Source of the DNA: Lunularia cruciata
Taxonomy: Eukaryota > Streptophyta > Marchantiopsida > Lunulariales > Lunulariaceae
Direction of reading: 5' to 3'
DNA length: 64,000 bases
Assembly (NCBI GenBank): GCA_948567375.1
Contig: OX419758.1
Location: 53,635,001-53,699,000 of the forward strand
This document shows, piece by piece, positions 57,301 through 64,000 of the stretch. Below the pieces are notes generated by a model. That model did no database searches. It saw only the letters and a list, made by a program, of their open reading frames with translations, and was not told where the DNA came from. Within the stretch, counting starts at the first letter, position 1, and each line of letters opens with the position of its first letter. The translations under genes were made by a program, and so were the position numbers.

Positions 57301-59200
57301 GTATAAAAGAATGCTATAAAAGAAAGCTAATAGATATTAGATTTTAGTGAAATTTGAATTTTTCTGATATTTCAAACTTTTTATGGTCTTAGAATCACAT
57401 ATGTATGGCTCCTACTGCTTAGACTTAGAATCCCTAGAATACTATTGTGATCTAATCATTAAATCAATAAAGGAAAACTGAATTTGACTAAGTTTTACTG
57501 TCATGGACATGGAGAACAAATGTATATCAAGATAGAATGTGTATAGTTCTGCTTGTTGCTTTTAAACATAATCTAGACATTGAAAATAAGTAGATACGTA
57601 TGCACAACATAGTCATAACTATGTTCTTTTAAAGTAAGAGTAGTTATTACGGATGAGAATAGGTGTGTTTCAATGCCTTTTCTTCCTCTTTTTGATATAA
57701 CATGATAAGAACGATGATATTTATATTATAATACAAATGATAAAATACTAACATGGACTATAATTTTCAGGGAAATTCTGCACATTTTATCCTTATATAG
57801 TATATGTGTGTATACAAACATCACATCTATGCTTAAGTGCTTATAATTTGTAGAGAGCTTTCACTAGAGAAATAATTTTCAAAGAGCTTAGAGAAAACCA
57901 ATTATAAGTATTTTTTGCAGCTGATGATACTCTTTATGACTACCAAATTTTAATTTATCTTGTATAAAAATTTCATGTTTGAATAAGCTCATAAACAAGA
58001 TAAAATAATTATTAATGATTTCCCATAGAGCAACATATAAATAGAAATAGGAATAGAATAGAATAGAAATGGAATATATATATAGTAAATCATAGCCGGA
58101 ATAAAAGGAGCTTTTCTAGTAACTATCATTGATTCTATTGATATAATATAATACTTTTTCTTATTTAACATGGATCAAGGTTGCTATGATTAGAAACACA
58201 TCCTACCATAAATATAAGAGAAAATCTATCTTAAATTATAAAATTAATTTATTAATTAAGATTGAACTCTCAAAGAAGTATCAAGCTTGACTGTGATAAA
58301 ATAGGATGGAGTATATAGTGGTTCTCCAAGAACATAACTATAAATATTGTAGAATAGTTTCAAAAATTTATTTTTTATTTTATTTTACCTCAACATCTAG
58401 TTTAGACCAAATATTCATAAAGTCCAAACTTTTTAGAAAGTAAAATTTTGTATATAAGAAGAGAAATGTATGATTATAGGCTTTATTGATGCATATCTTA
58501 AACATTTTGATATTTTTCAATAGAATAACGTTTTTTGATGTGTATCAAAAGTTAAGTTGATTTCAAGATGGTGGTATATTTCCAATCTATTTGTCTTCAT
58601 TAAAAAATGGTTAAATTTTTATTTTTATTTATTAATTAAAATATTTAATTGTGCCTCTAAGCATTTAGAATCAGTGAGAGTTTGTGTCAATGATTTAAAA
58701 AATTTAGATGAAAATTTTAATATAAATTGGATGGTTCTTTTTGTATTAGAGAATGGAGCTATATCAAGTGATTAGTAATATTTCTAATGTATAATATAAC
58801 CACTTATTATATTGATTTATTCAGGTTATGTTATAATCAATTGAATGGTTGGTCATGTTTAAGGTTAGGGTGTTTGTAGCAAAATTACATATATAGTTTT
58901 ATAGTATTTCTTGTTTCGTTAATTGTCATGTTCTTGTCTATTATTCTTTCTTGATTTGTCCATAATCTTTCTTGATTTTTTCCATGATCATATTTTTAAG
59001 TGTGGAGTCTGATTAATTATGAGGATGTAGTACAATAACTTTGAAGAGTCAATACGGGACATTTTTTCACATTATGGGAGTTATTTGTGGGAGTGAATAG
59101 AAAGATAATTTGTGTTATGACCTATATCTCTATGAATAAGATGCAAATGAAGCATGCCTTATCTCATTGGAAGCATCTTCTCAAAGGCATTTCATAAACA

Positions 59201-59356
59201 CCAAGATCATGGAAATAAAAGCTAAAAAAAGAAATTATGCTTACTTGCAATTCATGTTAAATGTGTCTTGGATGAGCTCCAAGAGTCGTGAAATGGAGCT
59301 CTAAAAAGAATTTATGCTCACTTCAAAATTTAGGATAGATGTGTCTTGCTCGAGCT
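59201..59356 (+). repeat. 78-bp imperfect tandem duplication
   Basis: CCAAGATCATGGAAAT at 59201 and CCAAGAGTCGTGAAAT at 59279 start two copies that share AAGAAATTATGCTTACTT-like and AATGTGTCTTG-like blocks. Confidence 0.8.
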
Positions 59357-59702
59357 ATGGGATTCTACTACGGGCAAGTTGTGGGAGCTGTGAGCAAGTT
59401 ATGGATGGCTGCAAGACCTATGGGCAAGGCTACAACACCTATGGGAATGTACCTTATGGGAAGGATACAAACATGGCCCCCATTTGTGGAACTAGTGAGG
59501 TGACATGTATCAATTGGTAACAAACAATCTAGGATTTAAATACAAGATCAATCAACACCACACATGTACCAAAACTAGACAAGAGTCTCTAAGTGCAAGT
59601 GTATAAATAATGTAAGTGTTGCTAGTCAATGACTTTGATACTTCTTATTTGATAGTTCTTGATTGACAGTTAAAGAGTGATTAAAAATCCTTGTCATGCC
59701 AT
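59357..59702. other. intergenic DNA, nothing recognised
   Basis: Repetitive-looking GGGCAAG/CTATGGG words around 59370-59460; the frame 59314-59520 has no known domain. Confidence 0.4.
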
Positions 59703-60072
59703 TTGTAATGTCGCATCTAGATTGCTCGAACACTGGAGTTGCAATGATAGTAGTTAGAGGTATTTCAGCAATTTCCCATAGACTACTTTCCGATGGTCAG
59801 ATTTCATGTCTCGGGTACTGACCTCACGGCAGGGCCCACCATCACTTTGCACTGTTCACACTGTTGAGTGTGCCGTCAGTGGGACCGTTAGGGTTCCAGA
59901 CCTAGCTCAACTCCAGGGGTATACTTTTGAAGTGCAGCTCTAGAGAGCTCACTTCTCTGATGTTGAGCCTTTGAGTTCTTGGCTATGGTGGACAGAGGTT
60001 GGCGAGCGTCACTTGGATTCTCTTAGCTAGAGTGGGTGTGGCTTGACTGTAATCAGTGCCCAATTGTTGTCA
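59703..60072 (+). repeat. dispersed repeat, inverted partner of 340-696
   Basis: Aligns over about 370 bp with the reverse complement of 340-696. Lies 1.5 kb before the retroelement gag at 61590, so it could belong to that element's LTR or leader, but no second copy in the same orientation is present to test this. Confidence 0.75.
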
Positions 60073-60844
60073 ATTTATAGAGTGATAGATCAAGTACTGA
60101 TATGAGTTGAGTTGATTTGAGAGTTGTAAACAATCTGATTACATCAGAGAAGTGAAATCAAGGGGAAATCGGGTGCAAGAATTGAGAGTGTTGGTGGTAT
60201 CTCAAAGACTTGCTGATTGTTGTTAGCTCAATCGGAGCTCAGGTTTTCCCTAGTGTGAAGAACTCTTTCAATTGATGTAGATTTGGCAATGAAATAGACG
60301 GTGTGCGGAAGCGTTGGCTAATTTTTGAGCAAAGAAGAAGCTCAAATTTTGGAGCAGTGGTTGTGATTTTGAGCTCAAGAAGTGAAGGCATGACAAATTT
60401 GTTGCGAGTTGAGTTCAGAAAGTAAACTTGAAGGTGGAGTTGGGAACCTATCTTCATGAAATGATGATTTGGAGAAACCCATTTTTCAAATTTGGCTCGA
60501 GTGAAGAGTTAGCGGAGGGTTTGGCGGTCAGCCAACAATAGGGTTTATGTCAGATTTTGCTAGAGTTTACGTCAGATTTTGGCCAGATTTGGAGTTTTGC
60601 TGGTTGGCCAGATTTAGAAGAGTTTTGAAAGTTTGGAGGAGTTTCACAAATTTGGAGGAGTTTTGCCAGATTTGGAGAGGATTCAAAGTGGTAAGAAGAA
60701 AGGCCTCATTTGGCTGAATTTTGGCATTTAAAGGCTTTGAGGCATGTGGCTATGGGCTATGAGAGGCTATGAAGGCTAGCTAGTTGGCGTAGATCTTGGT
60801 CATTGTTTGGCAAAATCTACCCATCCTGCTACATTGTGCATAAT
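60073..60844. other. GT-rich DNA, no gene seen
   Basis: Many TTTGG/GAGTTTTG words (60500-60680). No domain on either strand. Confidence 0.4.
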
Positions 60845-60900
60845 AGGATTTGACCCCTAGATCTCTTGTTCCTAGACTAATGCCCTAGGCAACTGGTCCA
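60845..60900 (-). other. tRNA-like A-box and B-box pair (possible SINE head or tRNA pseudogene)
   Basis: On the minus strand TGGACCAGTTG (60900-60890) resembles the tRNA A box and GGTCAAATCC (60854-60845) the B box (GGTTCRANTCC), at tRNA-like spacing, with CTAGGAA between them as a possible anticodon loop. Stems cannot be confirmed by eye and no CCA or poly(A) tail is evident, so this is not a functional tRNA call. Confidence 0.4.
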
Positions 60901-61589
60901 CCTCCACTTGTTATTCTAGTGATTGTGCCACTATTATCTATACACATTTAGCTTTGGCTAGGACAGGCTGTTTGATCCCATTCTTGGTGATCCCGGTAAC
61001 TTAGGACGTAGATACAAACTTCTCTTATGTCAAATGCCAAATGGTGGCAGAGTCAGTCATGTGTTGCTTTATGAGATGGATGGTTTTCATTTAGATTTCT
61101 TGTGATTGGTTCCACTCCATTCTCTACTTCATGTTTGTGCACCACATTTGTATGAGGTGCCCTGAATTTAGATCGTTGGTGCTCTAGTGTGCTCTCAATA
61201 GTGAGGCTGGAGTGATGACTAATCAGACTACCTTTGTTTCTCTTTAGTGAGGCAAGAAGTGATGACCTACAGACCGTGAGAATACATGTTATGATGGCAG
61301 GTTACAGGTCGCCTTTTCTCCTAGTGTAGTTATCTCCATTAGAGTTATATTAGTGGGTGGTGTTCTATGGGTATTGGTACTTGATGGTGCTCAATCGGTG
61401 TTGGCACTTGGTGGTGTTGGCACTTGGTGGAGTACTTGCAGTTGTGGTTTGCGGTTGCATTTGGTGGTTCCAGTTTGTGGTTACTTTGTCACGACAAAGT
61501 TCTTTGGGGATTCTATAGGAGTTAGCCCTGCAATACATAGTTGGTTTACTCGAAGTGGCACTCGATATCAGCATGTATCTTAGGTCCCA
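60901..61589. other. probable leader of the right-end retroelement
   Basis: No gene recognised between the tRNA-like motif and gag; short frames only. Confidence 0.35.
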
Positions 61590-64000
61590 ATGAGGGAGGA
61601 GATTGAGTCTAAGTTGGAGTTCGACACAAGAGTTGAGTTAGTTGAGAGTGTACTTGGCATGTTTGCACCATTGTTATGGGACATGGATGAGATTTATGGA
61701 GCCTCCAAAGGCCCTAGGCGTTACTCTGGTACAATGGGTACCATTGAGTTGGATGACTTCATCTAGGAGTTTGATGGTTGGTGTGATCTATAGCAAATGC
61801 GGAACTCAACTTTGTTTACACCTTTCATGGCATGGAAGAGGTTGTTTTAGCATTTGGAGAGTCCACCGATGGATGACTACCATGAGTTCATGATAGCTCA
61901 TTTGGAGGAGATTGAGTTATGGAGATAGTATTGGTCTTCAAACTATGTCTCTATTACTTTAGGCTTGGTTGCCAAGAGTAGATCGACTGTACCCACGAGT
62001 TCTAGCTCAAGTAGTGTTGGTGGAGCTAGTGGAGGTGCACTAGCTAAAAATAGTGCTACCACGAGTGGTGGTAACGCTGCAAGGGGTGGTGTGGTACCAA
62101 GATTTAACCCCATGGTGGAGTTCTTCCACTCTTTGAGGCTGAACTACTAGGAAGTGCAGACTGACAAGCTGAGGAGTTTGCAAGAGTTCCAATGAAAGGC
62201 TGGAGAGAGCCTATGTGAGGCATATACTTGCATGAGGCAGCTGATCACTTTCACTCAGGGAGTTACTAAGGCCCAGGCAGTCCTGTTTTGGTATGGGATA
62301 CTGGATAAGGAGTTACAACGTAGAATTCATGATATTACATTGTTACAAGCTACTTTGCCCACTTTGGCAGTGGTCTTTGGTTTGGCTGATGGTATTGAGC
62401 TCAACATGGTGGAGGAGAGGGTAGTGACATCTGGATTTGGTAGGGAGAACTCATTTGCATCTGTTACTTCTTCTAGAGTGCAGCACACCCAGTTGGTTTT
62501 TGAGGACAGGATGGACAGCCCAGATCCTATAGAGCGAGTGGAAGGCCTAGTGGAGCTAGACCTTTACCTTCCGTTTGAGGTCAACAACAACCAGTGAGTG
62601 GTAGTGTTGCTTGTTGGTTTTGTGGTGGACCTCACCATAGGAGAGAGTGTACTCAAGGCAACAGACCTGATACCTCTGGTGCATCACAACCAGCATAGAG
62701 GCAGTTAGAGCATTGCCACAGATTTGGTCACACTAGTGACCAATGCTTTGACCTACACTCGGAGTTACAAAGTGGTAGGGCTGCTATGGCAGGTAGTGGA
62801 GGAGCTCTAGTTCATGGAGGAGAAGGTGGTAAAGGTGGTGGTAGAGGATCTACACCTAGTAGAGGTGCAATACCTGCCCTTACTTCTGATACAACTATGG
62901 CTACTTGGATTGAGCAGTTGGAGTAGAGATTGGCTAGTATGGCCATTGCTCAAAGGAGATCAGATTTGGGTGTTGAGAGTTCCACCTCATATGCTAGTGA
63001 TAGAGATGCTTTGGACTTCATGTGCGGAGCAACACAAGTGGATGCATTTGCAACAATGACTAGGAGTGCAATACGTGCTCCAGAGCCTAAAGGAGCCTCA
63101 ATGGAGTTGGACCCACAGAGAGGAGAGGTTGGGAGACTGGTCAGACTTCCCCAGTCTTTCACGTTATCTGAGGCATTGCACATGACATCCATGGCTTCTA
63201 GACATCCTAGTGTAGGTGTAGTAGGTGGTGATAGGGTGCATGATGGACTACCTACTAGTCAGCCACATGCTACTACACAAACAGAGTCGAGCAAGATGTT
63301 GGGGGCGGCTCAGCTGATTATACGGTGCCCTTTTTTTCAGCCAGTGATATGTTTGCATTGAAAGTTGACACAACTCCAATGTTCCGGTTGGCTTCCATGA
63401 TTTTTGAGAGTAGGGATGATGTGGTTCCTACTACTAGAGCAAAGGTCATTGATAGTGGAGCTGACTTGGTTGAGGAGCATGGGATCCGTTCAGCGACCAA
63501 TGGTTTATGGCAGGCAACAACGGCTAGACTAGAAGAGTTGCCAATTAGAACGGCCTTTGAGGGAGCGCAGTTCACACTTGGTGTTGTCCTATTGGATAAC
63601 CGAAGGGGGATTTTCTGTTTGGTGGGACCTTTAGGGAAGGTCTATACACCATAGAGAGTCTTGTTAGACTTTGGTGCACAACCTTTTATGTTGGGGAAGT
63701 CTGTAGTAGTCGGTCTGGAGTTACAAGAGACCGATGTGGAGAGGTGTCCATTTCAGATCTAGACATCTCTAGGTAATGTTTTGACATAGTACATCACATA
63801 TGGAGAGCTTGTTGTTCAGGTTCAGCCAGGTCATCCAACTGATAGCTTGGTGGTGAGAGCTTAGGCTATTGTGACAATAGCTGAGTCATATGATGTGCTA
63901 GTTGGGGGAGCAATGTTGTATCCTATGGGTTTCAACATTGACTGTTGGAAGGAGATAACCTCTTATAGACCAAGTTAGCAATTAGGTGAGGGACGAGTAT
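61590..64000 (+). pseudogene. gag-protease part of a Ty3/gypsy-like element, cut by the window end
   Basis: From ATG 61590 a long frame can be followed despite stops: an N-terminal gag part (YHEFMIAHLEEIELW), a Ser/Gly-rich linker (61975-62090), a second gag region with LYEAYTC-type helices (LCEAYTCMRQLITFTQG, 62214-62265), then after a frame change near 62530 a CX2CX4HX4C knuckle (CWFCGGPHHRREC) and a second Cys/His cluster (CHRFGHTSDQC). Another frame change near 63325 leads to a retropepsin-like site VLLDFGAQPFMLG (63661) with Phe after the Asp. Twelve in-frame TAG and two TGA stops are present, no TAA. RT would lie beyond the window. Lineage uncertain. Confidence 0.75.

Larger units (their letters stand above)
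51051..59200. other. 8 kb of very AT-rich DNA without a recognisable gene
   Basis: No frame with a domain on either strand. Contains microsatellites, short tandem repeats and palindromes listed separately. The longest frames (for example 54826-55020 and 58557-58775) are low-complexity Phe/Ile/Lys sequences expected from the composition. Confidence 0.6.

Overview
The window looks like a transposon-dense nuclear segment of a land plant. The evidence is several plant-type Ty3/gypsy retrotransposons (one a chromovirus primed by initiator-Met tRNA), a Mutator-like (MULE) DNA transposon with a SWIM zinc finger, short genes with plant-like introns, and long AT-rich stretches without coding capacity. 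A gymnosperm or fern would fit the repeat-to-gene balance, but that is an impression only.

Layout. 1-4325: decayed repeat DNA, with one coiled-coil remnant on the minus strand. 4326-19369: a three-level nest. A minus-oriented LTR was entered by a plus-oriented chromovirus of the same LTR family (4350-18788, 5-bp target duplication GAGAT). Its RNase H region was later entered by a second Ty3/gypsy element (8514-16333, target duplication GGCC) whose two 692-bp LTRs look identical. 19370-22594: AT-rich DNA. 22604-26324: a decayed but structurally complete MULE with terminal inverted repeats and a perfect 9-bp target duplication. About 26834-31270: a minus-strand non-LTR retrotransposon relic split by a solo LTR of the inner-element family. 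31271-37080: a GC-richer unique island with two probable minus-strand genes, a heavy-metal-associated (HMA) domain protein and a small one-membrane-span protein. 37081-47140: mostly unique DNA with a few weak gene candidates. About 47200-51050: a plus-strand copy of the same non-LTR family, split by a solo LTR of the outer-element family. 51050-59200: very AT-rich DNA with microsatellites and palindromes. 59200-64000: repeats, a tRNA-like A-box/B-box pair, and the gag-protease part of another Ty3/gypsy-like element running off the window.

How the parts relate. Nearly everything is mobile-element history. LTR divergence orders the insertions: the outer chromovirus (about 3-4% by eye) is older than the inner element (no difference seen). 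Almost all coding relics carry stops that one C-to-T change can explain. The least ordinary signals are four. (1) A roughly 50-residue module occurs four times, two copies before gag in each of two different elements, each copy ending in a YILY-like motif and a stop. (2) The inner element has identical LTRs but broken genes. (3) Two unrelated solo LTRs sit at the same codon of two copies of one non-LTR element. (4) The right-end element has 12 in-frame TAG stops against two TGA and no TAA.
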